Below are positions 17,453 through 25,554 of a stretch of DNA of 64,000 nucleotides, one piece after another. Every line of letters starts with the position of its first letter. Within the stretch, counting starts at the first letter, position 1. The position numbers and the translations under genes are program-made. Source of the DNA: Clostridiales bacterium. GTDB lineage: Bacteria; Bacillota; Clostridia; Lachnospirales; JAQSXR01. The stretch spans positions 1-64,000 of the forward strand of contig JAQSXR010000029.1 in assembly GCA_029256575.1 (NCBI GenBank), in the 5' to 3' direction. Under the pieces are notes generated by a model. The model ran no database searches and had not been told where the DNA came from. It worked only from the letters and a program-made list of their open reading frames with translations.

Positions 17453-17641
17453 TTATTTATATTCTTTCTTTTTCTCATAACGAAAACAAGCTATATTTAA
17501 TACTGTGGTTAAAAATGAAAATATACTTATTAATCCCATATACCAATATCCATACGTTATGTATGTTATTCCTGTAATAATTGTCCCAAATATACATGCT
17601 ACAATTGAGAATTTATAAGCTTTAAATTTATCCTTAAACAT
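17453..17641 (-). CDS. 62-residue two-TM membrane protein
   Basis: The product begins MFKDKFKAYKFS, has two membrane helices (IVACIFGTIITGITYI; YMGLISIFSFLTTVLNIACF) and ends in a basic tail (RYEKKKEYK). GGGAGG lies upstream of the ATG. Upstream partner of 17217-17363 with the same architecture; probably one transcript. No family recognised. Confidence 0.55.
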   Translation of the reverse strand: MFKDKFKAYKFSIVACIFGTIITGITYITYGYWYMGLISIFSFLTTVLNIACFRYEKKKEYK

Positions 17642-18015
17642 TACATTTTTCCTCCCTTATTTTGTAATATCACACTATTTGAGTTACATCCAACATCAAC
17701 GTTATCCATCTCCCCTTGATTTAAAAATAAAATATATCATTGCTATCACGATACTTTGATACTAGTTTGATATCTAATTCATCCTTATTTTTATTATTTA
17801 TTTAACTTCTTACTTTGATATACATCTAAAAACTCTCTTTAATTTGTCTACCTATACATTATAGCGGTATATTAAAGAATCATCAATCTCTATCCCATTC
17901 TTTCTTCTCCCCACAATTTTATAAGCTTCTTACTAGTTATCAACAAAAAAGGTTGCAGTCTAAATACTAATACACAATAATGCATTACTACTTATACTAC
18001 AACCCTACTAATAAT
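17642..18015. other. gene-free interval with a terminator-like repeat
   Basis: About 370 AT-rich bases between the small membrane proteins and the ABC transporter. The only structure is the hairpin at 17947-18003, which ends the ABC operon on the minus strand. The rest is presumably promoter DNA for 17453. No open frame with a ribosome site was found. Confidence 0.5.
17947..18003 (-). terminator. hairpin repeat copy 4, terminator of the ABC operon
   Basis: On the minus strand GGTTGTAG...CTGCAACC folds into a long hairpin followed by TTTTTTG, immediately after the ATPase stop at 18016. Sequence-related to copies 1-3, showing that the repeat works as, or derives from, an intrinsic terminator. 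Confidence 0.6.
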
Positions 18016-18582
18016 CTATAACCAAACCACTTCCGCCATCAAATAATCGATCTCCGCCTTCTCATGCGTTACAATTACAATCAACTTATCCTCCGCCAGT
18101 TTAATCACTTGATCCATTATAAAATTCTTAAGCTCCACTTCCAACCCTTTAAACGGCTCATCCATCAACATAATTCTTTTATCATAAGCCATCGCCCTTG
18201 CAATCGCCACCCGACGTTTCATTCCACCACTTAGCTCTGATGGCCTCTTGCTTTCCGCTCCTACTAACTGCATAGCCTTCATATATTTAATGGCATTTCT
18301 CTGCCCTAACTCTTTATCCTCTATAACCAAACTAATATTCTCACCAGCCGTTAGCCATGGAACCAATCTATCTTCTTGAAATACCATCGATATATCCTCA
18401 GTCACTTCAATCTCACCATCATCTGGTTCAATCAACCCCGCTATCAAATTAAATATTGTGGTTTTTCCGACCCCCGAAGGCCCAAATATACACACGATCC
18501 CCTTTTCAGGAAATTCTATCGTCTTATTCGAGATAACTATCTCTCCATCAAAGCTTTTGCTTACACTCTTAAAGGTAATCAT
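18016..18582 (-). CDS. ABC transporter ATPase (SsuB/TauB type)
   Basis: ATP-hydrolysing subunit of an importer of the nitrate/sulfonate/taurine/thiamine-precursor class. Walker A is GPSGVGKTT, the Q-loop MVFQEDRLVPW, the signature LSGGMKRR, Walker B IMLMDEP and the H-loop VTHE, so all catalytic elements are present. At 188 residues it is a compact form. The start is set at the ATG 18582 because AGGTG lies six bases upstream; it overlaps the permease stop by 14 bases, showing translational coupling. An ATG three codons earlier (18591) is possible. Last gene of the operon 20875 to 18016. Its binding protein is damaged, so the system may be inactive. Confidence 0.85.
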   Translation of the reverse strand: MITFKSVSKSFDGEIVISNKTIEFPEKGIVCIFGPSGVGKTTIFNLIAGLIEPDDGEIEVTEDISMVFQEDRLVPWLTAGENISLVIEDKELGQRNAIKYMKAMQLVGAESKRPSELSGGMKRRVAIARAMAYDKRIMLMDEPFKGLEVELKNFIMDQVIKLAEDKLIVIVTHEKAEIDYLMAEVVWL

Positions 18583-19360
18583 ACATAACACCTACCTTTT
18601 TAAATAAGAAATTAATGGCTTTTGCAAATCCCTTTTCAAATAATAAGCTAAGTATAATTACCACTACCGTCCACGCAAAGATATCAACCGTTTCAAGATA
18701 TATCTTAGCATCATATAGATTTCTTCCGATTGTGTCCTTTGATAGCCCAATAATCTCAGCTGCAATTCCTGCCTTCCAAGCAAAACCGATTCCTACATTA
18801 CAAGCCGTAACAAAATACGGCATAACACTTGGAATATACACTGCCTTTAATACTCTGGATCTTGGTAGCTTGAAAACCTTCGTCATTTCTATCAGTTTGA
18901 TATCTGTATTCTTAATTCCTTCTGACACGTTCGCCCACACCATAGGTAATACCATTAGAAATGCGATAAAAGCGGATATTCGATATGATTTTAGCCATAT
19001 TAGAGCAAGTATGATAAACGAAGCCACAGGCGTTGCTTTGATAACATTCAACATTGGTTTAAAAAAATAATCCAGTAGTTTTATCTTCGTTGTGATTATG
19101 GCTAATATTGTTCCTACGATTAAGGCCAATACTAGGCCAACGAAAATCCTCACAAATGATATCCCTATCGATTTCCAGAATACAGTGGTAAAAGATAATT
19201 CAAATATGCGAACAAAAACATTTAGTGGAGATGATATTAGGAGCTCTTGATCAACTAATACATATACTAGTTGCCATATGAGCAGCCATACCAATATGAC
19301 TCCTGTTTTTGCTACAAACTTATTTGGCTTACTTTCCACCCTCGTAATAAAAGTCTTCAT
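18569..19360 (-). CDS. ABC transporter permease (SsuC/ThiX type)
   Basis: Membrane permease of 263 residues with about six TM helices and the BPD_transp_1 loop AWKAGIAAEIIGLSKDTIG, matching SsuC/TauC/ThiX permeases (the conserved EAA loop). It works with the ATPase at 18016 and the lipoprotein at 19462. Its first 32 bases overlap the +1-frame tail that once ended the binding-protein gene (19329-19466), so the original genes overlapped. The tail of the binding protein encodes GGELPDEDFYY directly over the permease start, and a GGGGGAGA ribosome site precedes the ATG. Confidence 0.85.
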   Translation of the reverse strand: MKTFITRVESKPNKFVAKTGVILVWLLIWQLVYVLVDQELLISSPLNVFVRIFELSFTTVFWKSIGISFVRIFVGLVLALIVGTILAIITTKIKLLDYFFKPMLNVIKATPVASFIILALIWLKSYRISAFIAFLMVLPMVWANVSEGIKNTDIKLIEMTKVFKLPRSRVLKAVYIPSVMPYFVTACNVGIGFAWKAGIAAEIIGLSKDTIGRNLYDAKIYLETVDIFAWTVVVIILSLLFEKGFAKAINFLFKKVGVMYDYL

Positions 19361-19466
19361 CTGGTAATTCTCCCCCTACGGCTTTTGGATTTGCTTTGAA
19401 TAGCACCTCTAAAAATCCACTCGTTACAGACTTCATTTCGCTTCCGTCAATATAAGTAATATTACA
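19329..19466 (-). pseudogene. out-of-frame C-terminal tail of the binding-protein gene
   Basis: Directly after the premature stop at 19462 a shifted frame encodes CNITYIDGSEMKSVTSGFLE, continues through VLFKANPKAVGGELPDEDF and ends YYEGGK-stop at 19329. In NMT1/THI5-like binding proteins this is the usual C-terminus (a CNI-Y--G-EMK segment, then a short helix and tail). Its presence shows that the coding region was shortened by a deletion that also changed frame. Confidence 0.7.
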
Positions 19467-20193
19467 TTCTGTTATTTACATATTCTGTTGATGCAGAGTA
19501 CTCTTTTAAAAATGAATCGACTACTGCTTTGTTTTTCTCTAGAAATTCTGAACGAACAATAATACTTCCCATAACTAAAGAACTTGCATCTTCACCAGTC
19601 GCTTTTTCCCATTCTTCTGTCATATCTAAAGCTATCTTAACATTTTCATTTTGCTCTGCTTCACCTGCTGCCATTAATGTTGCAACTTCTGAGTGTTCCG
19701 CTCTATATTCTACTTCTACATCAACTCCAACTGTAAGTCCATTTTGTTCCAAAACATAATTCAAAACGTATTCAGGTGTAGTTCCTTGACCTGTTGCAAA
19801 TATTTTCTTACCTCTAAGGTCTTCAATGCTGGTAACTTCAACACCATTCGTTACTATGTTTAGAACTCCTAATGTATTATTCGCAATAATCTTAATTTTA
19901 CCTTCTGTCTTCTTATAAAGTGTTGCTGCAAGGTTTGTTGGAACTGCGGCAATATCCACTTCTCCAGTCGTAATTAATCCAACGATTTCATCTGGAGCTC
20001 CTACTAATCGAAATGTATAATCATTTGTAGTCTTTTCTAATTCATCATCCTCCATCAGTTTAACCATTCCCATACCGGTAGGGCCCTTTAGCGCAACTAC
20101 ATTAGCCTTTCCGCCGGTTACTTCTTTTTTACATCCTGTAAATGCTGCAACTCCTACACATAAAATTAATAGTAATACTAATATTTTCTTCAT
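19462..20193 (-). CDS. NMT1/THI5-like substrate-binding lipoprotein, internally deleted and truncated
   Basis: Periplasmic-type binding protein of an ABC importer. It has signal MKKILVLLLILCVGVAAF with lipobox FTGC, followed by ANVVALKGPTGMGMVKLMED and GEVDIAAVPTNLAATLY, typical of this family. The start at 20193 has AAGGTGAT in place; a longer frame from 20280 is rejected because it precedes the signal peptide. Two lesions are visible. At AAGEA|EQNENVKIALD about 20 residues present in homologues (usually DI-LLP-P-VTT) seem missing in frame. After STEYVNN the frame is lost and stops, with the genuine C-terminus surviving in +1 frame. At 243 residues it is well below the usual 320-340, and it probably cannot bind ligand properly. 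Confidence 0.75.
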   Translation of the reverse strand: MKKILVLLLILCVGVAAFTGCKKEVTGGKANVVALKGPTGMGMVKLMEDDELEKTTNDYTFRLVGAPDEIVGLITTGEVDIAAVPTNLAATLYKKTEGKIKIIANNTLGVLNIVTNGVEVTSIEDLRGKKIFATGQGTTPEYVLNYVLEQNGLTVGVDVEVEYRAEHSEVATLMAAGEAEQNENVKIALDMTEEWEKATGEDASSLVMGSIIVRSEFLEKNKAVVDSFLKEYSASTEYVNNRM

Positions 20194-20206
20194 AATTATC
20201 ACCTTT

Positions 20207-20875
20207 CTATAATCCGTTTTTATTTTTAATAAATATCTGTTTGCCTTCTTTTTGGATAATTCCTTTTTCCTCAAGGTCACAAATGATTCTATATAAAGAT
20301 GCTCTACTTACATTCAGCACCTTGGATAGCTTGGTAAACCCAATCTTAACATCAACTACAAATTCCCCATTCTCTTCCTTCTTCGCATTGTTTCGCAAGA
20401 ATATACTTACCTTCTCCTCTGCCGTATTCACGGTAAATCCATCTATCTTACTATTTAGAAAGTATATTTTATCTGCTAAAAATGAAATATAATTCTTCAC
20501 TAACATAAAATCCAGCTTGAACATACTTTCAATAAGTTCTTCATCAAGAAATAATACCCTACAATTGCTAATCGCACTTATTTTGCTAACATAGGTATCG
20601 TTATTTGAAAATACCGTCGCAACACCAAACGTATCCCCTTCATTTAGCACTCTAAGAACTAAATCACCATCATTACCTTTCGTAACAATAGCACTGCCAT
20701 CCATAATTATCCCTAGGCCATTTATGTAATTATCTCGATCAAAAATGGTACTATTCCTAGCAAATTCAATCAGTTTTACCTTCTCCGTTAGAACGCTTTG
20801 AAGCTGTTCCTTGTTAGTCCCTCTAAATAAGTAATTTTCAAATACTTTATTAATTTCCAAACTACTTAGTTTCAC
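20207..20875 (-). CDS. Crp/Fnr-family transcriptional regulator
   Basis: A 222-residue regulator. The N-terminal cyclic-nucleotide-type beta barrel (FDRDNYINGLGIIMDGSAIV, NEGDTFGVATVF), the long dimer helix (VKNYISFLADKIYFLNSKI) and the C-terminal winged helix (GFTKLSKVLNVSRASLYRII) are all intact. No N-terminal cysteine cluster is present, so it is not a classical iron-sulfur Fnr. It starts with GTG (20873-20875) behind GGAGGTGTG. It is the first gene of the ABC operon, 13 bases before the binding protein, so it probably controls uptake of that ligand and its own expression through the palindrome at 20894. Confidence 0.9.
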   Translation of the reverse strand: MKLSSLEINKVFENYLFRGTNKEQLQSVLTEKVKLIEFARNSTIFDRDNYINGLGIIMDGSAIVTKGNDGDLVLRVLNEGDTFGVATVFSNNDTYVSKISAISNCRVLFLDEELIESMFKLDFMLVKNYISFLADKIYFLNSKIDGFTVNTAEEKVSIFLRNNAKKEENGEFVVDVKIGFTKLSKVLNVSRASLYRIICDLEEKGIIQKEGKQIFIKNKNGL

Positions 20876-20893
20876 TCCACACCTCCAAAATAT

Positions 20894-20907
20894 GTCTTAT
20901 ATAAGAC
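20894..20907. promoter_or_regulatory. 14-bp perfect palindrome, probable regulator operator
   Basis: GTCTTATATAAGAC lies between the -10 box and the GTG start of the Crp/Fnr-type regulator, covering the expected start of the transcript. A dimeric HTH protein bound here would block transcription, which suggests negative autoregulation. Inference from position and symmetry only. Confidence 0.55.
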
Positions 20908-20918
20908 ACTTTTAATAT

Positions 20919-20947
20919 ATTATATTCCCAAATAAATAAATTGTCAA
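20919..20947 (-). promoter_or_regulatory. consensus sigma-A promoter of the regulator/ABC operon
   Basis: Exact TTGACA (20942-20947) and exact TATAAT (20919-20924) with a 17-base spacer on the minus strand. A fully consensus promoter normally needs a repressor, which fits the palindrome just downstream. Confidence 0.75.
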
Positions 20948-20980
20948 TATTTTAACAAATTTATTTTATGTAGAAAAAGC

Positions 20981-21016
20981 AAAAGACAAAGAACCTATCT
21001 AAGTCCTTTGTCTTTT
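20981..21016 (-). terminator. terminator of pflB-pflA
   Basis: AAAAGACAAAG / CTTTGTCTTTT inverted repeat, followed on the minus strand by GCTTTTT, right after the pflA stop at 21027. It separates pflBA from the regulator promoter. Confidence 0.75.
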
Positions 21017-21026
21017 CTCTCTTAAT

Positions 21027-21776
21027 CTATATTGGTAATTTTCTTTGTCTAAATATATCATTTGCCATCTTAATTTCTTCTCTTGTTGGTTCTGGTGTAT
21101 TCGTTAAACTATATTCTTTCCCTAATTGTTCCCACTTGTATTCACCCATCTTATGAAAAGGTAGTAATTCAATTTTCTTAATGCAAGTAAAGGCTGTAAG
21201 GTAGTCTGCTAGATCTTCTAAGCTTTGTTTCTCTAAAGTATATCCTGGTACCATAACGTGCCTTATCCAAATTGGTTTTCCTATCTTCTCACAGTAATCC
21301 AGAATTTCTAATGCGTTTTCATTTGATTTTCCTGTTAACTCTTTACAAAGGACAGGATCCAATGCTTTGATATCAAGTAAAAGCATATCTGCAGAATCGA
21401 TTACTGGTTTTGCTAATACGAGTCCTACTCCCCCTGATGTATCTACCGCTGTATGAAGTCCCATTGACTTACATCGTTTTAAAATGTCAACTACAAAGGC
21501 TGGTTGAAATAGTGGCTCACCACCTGAAATAGTTACTCCACCATTTTTGATATAGTTCTTATAAGTGGCGATATCGTTTGCTATTTTTTCAGAGTCCGTT
21601 AATGTTCCTTCATACTCGCACCATGAATCAGGGTTATGACAGAACAGGCACTTTAATGGACATCCTTGTACAAACAAGACGTATCTAATTCCCGGACCAT
21701 CAACAGCTCCAAATGATTCTATTGAATGTATTCGTCCAACTACTGGACCTTTTATTGTTTTATCTTCTGTTTTCAT
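21027..21776 (-). CDS. pflA: pyruvate formate-lyase activating enzyme
   Basis: Radical-SAM activase that abstracts a hydrogen from the glycine of PflB. The [4Fe-4S]/SAM motif is QGCPLKCLFCHNPDSW (C-x3-C-x2-C) and the SAM-binding GG motif is TISGGEPLFQP; the core extends through HVMVPGYT. The start is placed at MKTEDK (21776), where GGTGAAT gives a ribosome site; the first in-frame ATG at 21803 has none. About 249 residues, normal for PflA. It follows pflB by 63 bases in the same direction, the usual Firmicute order. Confidence 0.95.
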   Translation of the reverse strand: MKTEDKTIKGPVVGRIHSIESFGAVDGPGIRYVLFVQGCPLKCLFCHNPDSWCEYEGTLTDSEKIANDIATYKNYIKNGGVTISGGEPLFQPAFVVDILKRCKSMGLHTAVDTSGGVGLVLAKPVIDSADMLLLDIKALDPVLCKELTGKSNENALEILDYCEKIGKPIWIRHVMVPGYTLEKQSLEDLADYLTAFTCIKKIELLPFHKMGEYKWEQLGKEYSLTNTPEPTREEIKMANDIFRQRKLPI

Positions 21777-21839
21777 ATATTCACCAAGCATCTTTCTTAG
21801 CATAAAATTGCTAACTATTTATTCTTAGTTGTTTGTATC

Positions 21840-24059
21840 TTAGTTAAATCTTTCGTGGAAAGTACGGTGTATTACATCTAGTTGTTGTTCTCTTGTTAAT
21901 TTAATGAAGTTTACAGCATATCCTGATACACGTATAGTAAGCTGTGGATATAATTCTGGGTGATCCATAGCATCAAGTAACACTTCTTTATCAAGAACAT
22001 TTACATTGATATGGTGACCATTATCTGCAAAATATCCATCCATTAAGCTTACTAAATTCTCAGCTCTTTGGTCTTCAGTCTTTCCTAACGCACCTGGTAC
22101 GATTGAGAATGTATATGATATTCCATCTTCTGAATAATCATATGGAAGTTTCGCAACTGATTTCATTGAAGCTACACATCCGTGGCTGTCTCTTCCATGC
22201 ATTGGGTTTGCTCCTGGTGCAAATGGTTCTCCGGCTTTTCTACCATCTGGAGTTGATCCTGTTTTCTTACCATATACAACATTAGATGTAATTGTAAGTA
22301 TTGACATAGTAGGTTTTGACTCTCTATATGTTCTATGTTTTTCTAACTTATTCATAAATGACTTAACAACTTCTACAGCGATATCATCTACTGCTGGATC
22401 ATTGTTACCGAACTTTGGAAAATCACCTTCAATTTCAAAATCCACAGTAATTCCTTGTTCATTTCTAATTGGTTTTACTTTTGCATATTTAATAGCTGAT
22501 AAGCTATCTACTACTACTGATAATCCTGCGATGCCACATGCTGATGTACGTAGAATCTCAACATCATGTAAAGCCATTTCAATGCGTTCATAGCAATATT
22601 TATCGTGCATATAGTGAATGATATTTAATGTATTGATATATAGTTTAGATAACCATTCACAGATAGCATCAAATTTTCTCATTACTTCATCATATTCTAA
22701 ATATTCTGTTGTTATCGGTGCTAATTCTGGACCAACTTGTTCAAAATATCTTTCGTCTTTACCACCATTTATAGCATATAATAATGCTTTACCAAGGTTT
22801 GCACGAGCTCCGAAGAATTGCATTTGCTTACCAATCTTCATTGCAGATACACAACATGCAATACCGTAATCATCTCCAAATTTTGCTGACATTAGGTCGT
22901 CATTTTCATATTGGATTGATGAAGTTACTATAGAAATCTTAGCGCAATATTTCTTAAATGTCTCTGGAAGTCTAGTACTCCATAAAACTGTAAGGTTTGG
23001 TTCTGGTGCTGGACCTAAGTTAACTAAAGTATGTAGGAATCTGTAAGACATCTTAGTTACCATATGTCTTCCATCCACAGCCATACCACCAATTGCTTCT
23101 GTAACCCATGTAGGATCCCCTGAGAATAACTCATCATAAGAAGGAGTTCTTAAGAATCTTACAATACGTAATTTCATAATAAAGTGATCAACAAATTCTT
23201 GAATTTGCTCTTCTGTATATTTTCCTGATTCTAAATCTGCTTCTGCATAGCAATCTAAGAATGTTGAAGTTCTGCCTAGTGACATCGCTGCTCCATTTTG
23301 TTCCTTAATTGCACTTAGGTATCCAAAATACAACCATTGAATTGCTTCTTTTGTGTCTGTAGCAGGTTTCGAAATATCAAATCCATATTTTGTAGCCATT
23401 TCTTTTAATTCTTTTAATGCTCTAATTTGTTCTGAAATCTCTTCGCGTTGACGAATTGTAGGACTATCCATTATATCATAAACTAAGTTTTTCTTAGATG
23501 CTTGCTTATCTGCGATTAATTTGTCAACACCATATAGTGCAACTCGACGATAGTCACCGATTATTCTTCCTCGACCATAAGCGTCTGGTAAACCAGTTAT
23601 TATTCCTGTATGACGAGCTTTTTTCATTTCATCCGTATAGGCGTCAAATACACCATCATTATGAGTCTTTCTATATTTAAAAACATTTGCAACATTTGGA
23701 TCCATTTCTTTGTTGTATGCTTCTAATTCTGTATAAACTAATCGAATTCCACCAAATGGCATTATTGCTCTTTTTAGAGGTTCATCTGTTTGTACCCCAA
23801 CTATTTGCTCTAAATCCTTGTTTATGTAACCAGCGTCATGGGATACTATAGTTGATATATTTTTTTCATCAATATCATAAACTCCACCTCTTTCGCGTTC
23901 TACTTTCATACTTGCTGAAAGTTCTTCCCACAATTGAGTTGTTCTCTTAGTTGGATTTACTAAAAAGCTCTCGTCTCCATCATATGGAGTATAATTTGAG
24001 ATAATAAAATCTCTAACATTAACATCTTGATTCCAATTTCCTTCATTAAATTTCATCAT
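21840..24059 (-). CDS. pflB: formate C-acetyltransferase (pyruvate formate-lyase)
   Basis: Glycyl-radical enzyme turning pyruvate and CoA into acetyl-CoA and formate during anaerobic growth. The 739-residue product has the catalytic cysteine pair in GIACCVSAM (Cys402-Cys403) and the glycyl-radical site RVSGYAVNF near the C-terminus (Gly713). Length and motifs fit full-length PflB. AAGGAGGCAAAC precedes ATG-ATG, so either Met may be used. A consensus promoter lies at 24103-24130. Forms an operon with pflA downstream. Confidence 0.97.
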   Translation of the reverse strand: MMKFNEGNWNQDVNVRDFIISNYTPYDGDESFLVNPTKRTTQLWEELSASMKVERERGGVYDIDEKNISTIVSHDAGYINKDLEQIVGVQTDEPLKRAIMPFGGIRLVYTELEAYNKEMDPNVANVFKYRKTHNDGVFDAYTDEMKKARHTGIITGLPDAYGRGRIIGDYRRVALYGVDKLIADKQASKKNLVYDIMDSPTIRQREEISEQIRALKELKEMATKYGFDISKPATDTKEAIQWLYFGYLSAIKEQNGAAMSLGRTSTFLDCYAEADLESGKYTEEQIQEFVDHFIMKLRIVRFLRTPSYDELFSGDPTWVTEAIGGMAVDGRHMVTKMSYRFLHTLVNLGPAPEPNLTVLWSTRLPETFKKYCAKISIVTSSIQYENDDLMSAKFGDDYGIACCVSAMKIGKQMQFFGARANLGKALLYAINGGKDERYFEQVGPELAPITTEYLEYDEVMRKFDAICEWLSKLYINTLNIIHYMHDKYCYERIEMALHDVEILRTSACGIAGLSVVVDSLSAIKYAKVKPIRNEQGITVDFEIEGDFPKFGNNDPAVDDIAVEVVKSFMNKLEKHRTYRESKPTMSILTITSNVVYGKKTGSTPDGRKAGEPFAPGANPMHGRDSHGCVASMKSVAKLPYDYSEDGISYTFSIVPGALGKTEDQRAENLVSLMDGYFADNGHHINVNVLDKEVLLDAMDHPELYPQLTIRVSGYAVNFIKLTREQQLDVIHRTFHERFN

Positions 24060-24102
24060 GTTTGCCTCCTTTTAATTTATATTGAATTTAACTTGTATCC
24101 TT

Positions 24103-24130
24103 ATTATAACGTTTTTTTTTATATTGTCAA
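24103..24130 (-). promoter_or_regulatory. promoter of pflB
   Basis: TTGACA (24125-24130) and TATAAT (24103-24108) on the minus strand, 16 bases apart. Just upstream is a TGCATACGGTATACA stretch with partial symmetry that might bind a regulator. Confidence 0.65.
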
Positions 24131-24186
24131 GCGTCTTTTGCATACGGTATACAATGTGCAATATCCAATATATTTCGATAATATTT

Positions 24187-24588
24187 TTATTCCGATTTCC
24201 CTTGTAGTTGACGCAGTTTTTCTATTTCTAATGTTATAAACGCAACACAATCACTACTAACTAATACATCCATTTCTTTTTGAATAATAGAGGTTACTTT
24301 ACTTGCAACATCATAACTAGCCTTTAACTTATACATTATTTCATTCTTACTTTCTAAATGTAGTTTTTTACCATTCGCTACTGCATTTAACATTCCATCG
24401 AGTGATAACAAAAATGCAGCCATATCAGATGAACTTTTCCCCTCACATAAACAATCCTTATCGGTTATTACCGCTACTATTTTCTTATACATTTCACTTT
24501 CTAAATCCCATGGCTTAAATTTTTTCTTAACTTCTATCTCACATTTTTCAAGTATCTCATTATCTACATTTTGAATCATACTCTTCAT
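24187..24588 (-). CDS. hypothetical helical protein
   Basis: A 133-residue, mostly helical soluble protein. It has a cluster of cysteines (KDCLCEGKSSSDM) and a C-terminal helix (VSSDCVAFITLEIEKLRQL) reminiscent of the last helix of PTS regulation (PRD) domains, where short stand-alone PRD proteins exist. That resemblance is weak. The start ATG has GGGGG upstream. It lies between pflB and the btu operon on the same strand, with no sign of co-transcription with either. The 198 bases upstream (24589-24786) show no gene. Confidence 0.55.
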   Translation of the reverse strand: MKSMIQNVDNEILEKCEIEVKKKFKPWDLESEMYKKIVAVITDKDCLCEGKSSSDMAAFLLSLDGMLNAVANGKKLHLESKNEIMYKLKASYDVASKVTSIIQKEMDVLVSSDCVAFITLEIEKLRQLQGKSE

Positions 24589-24786
24589 CCCCCTTATTTT
24601 AATTGTTTCTCTCCTAATAGATTATTAATTTTTCCTAAATCTTCTTCTAATCGAAATACAATAGGTGGTTTTATTAGATAGAAAAAGACACGACATATAA
24701 AGACTTAATTGCTTAATTAGTCTTTTAATATGTTCATGCCTTATACTTGGCTCGTGTTGTGTAAGTTTAATAAATTACACAATATG

Positions 24787-25554
24787 TTACTTTAATTTAT
24801 TCCATATTTCAAATGAATTTACCATAAATCCTTTTACATCCATACCATAAACACTTTCTAGAACCTCACCCGTTATACTAGTTGAAACGTCTCCATATTT
24901 TACAACATTTCCTTCTTTTAGTATCAGTGCATTGTCTGCTAGTTGAATTGCTAAATTAATATCATGGAAAACTCCTATTGCCGATTTATTCTCTTTTTGG
25001 GACCATTCCTTTAAGTATTCAACTAGTTCTATTTGATGTTTAAGGTCTAAATGATTCGTAGGTTCATCAAGTAATATAATATCTGGTTCTTGAGCAAATG
25101 TCCTCGCTAGGAATACTCTTTGCAGTTGCCCTCCCGATAAGCTTGTTATTTGCCTCTCTTTAACATCCTGTAGGCCAACTCTTTCAAGACATTCTTCTAC
25201 CATCTCCACATCAATTTTTGATGGTGTATTAAACATTCCACTCTTCATCTGTAAATATCTTCCTAGCATAACAGTCTCATAAACGGTATACGAAAAATAT
25301 ATACTGCTAATTTGACTAAGTATAGCAAGCTTCTTCGCTATTTCATTTCGTTTAAAATGTTTAATTTCTTTATTATCAAGCTTAATATTCCCGCTGTAAT
25401 CCAAAAGTCCACCAATAGCTTTTAATAATGTTGTCTTACCACACCCATTCGGTCCAATAATGCAAAGATTCTCACCACTTTTAACTTCAAGTGAAATATT
25501 TTTTACTACATCTATTCCATTATAACCCATTGCAGCATTTTCTATTCTTAGCAT
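24787..25554 (-). CDS. btuD: vitamin B12 ABC transporter ATPase
   Basis: A 255-residue ATPase of the iron-siderophore/B12 (FecE/BtuD) class: Walker A GPNGCGKTT, Q-loop ILSQ, signature LSGGQLQR, Walker B IILLDEP with THLD after it, H-loop FHD. Its start overlaps the permease stop by one base (25554). With btuC and btuF it forms an importer. The upstream cobalamin riboswitch makes corrinoid the likely cargo rather than a siderophore, which protein similarity alone could not decide. Confidence 0.9.
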   Translation of the reverse strand: MLRIENAAMGYNGIDVVKNISLEVKSGENLCIIGPNGCGKTTLLKAIGGLLDYSGNIKLDNKEIKHFKRNEIAKKLAILSQISSIYFSYTVYETVMLGRYLQMKSGMFNTPSKIDVEMVEECLERVGLQDVKERQITSLSGGQLQRVFLARTFAQEPDIILLDEPTNHLDLKHQIELVEYLKEWSQKENKSAIGVFHDINLAIQLADNALILKEGNVVKYGDVSTSITGEVLESVYGMDVKGFMVNSFEIWNKLK

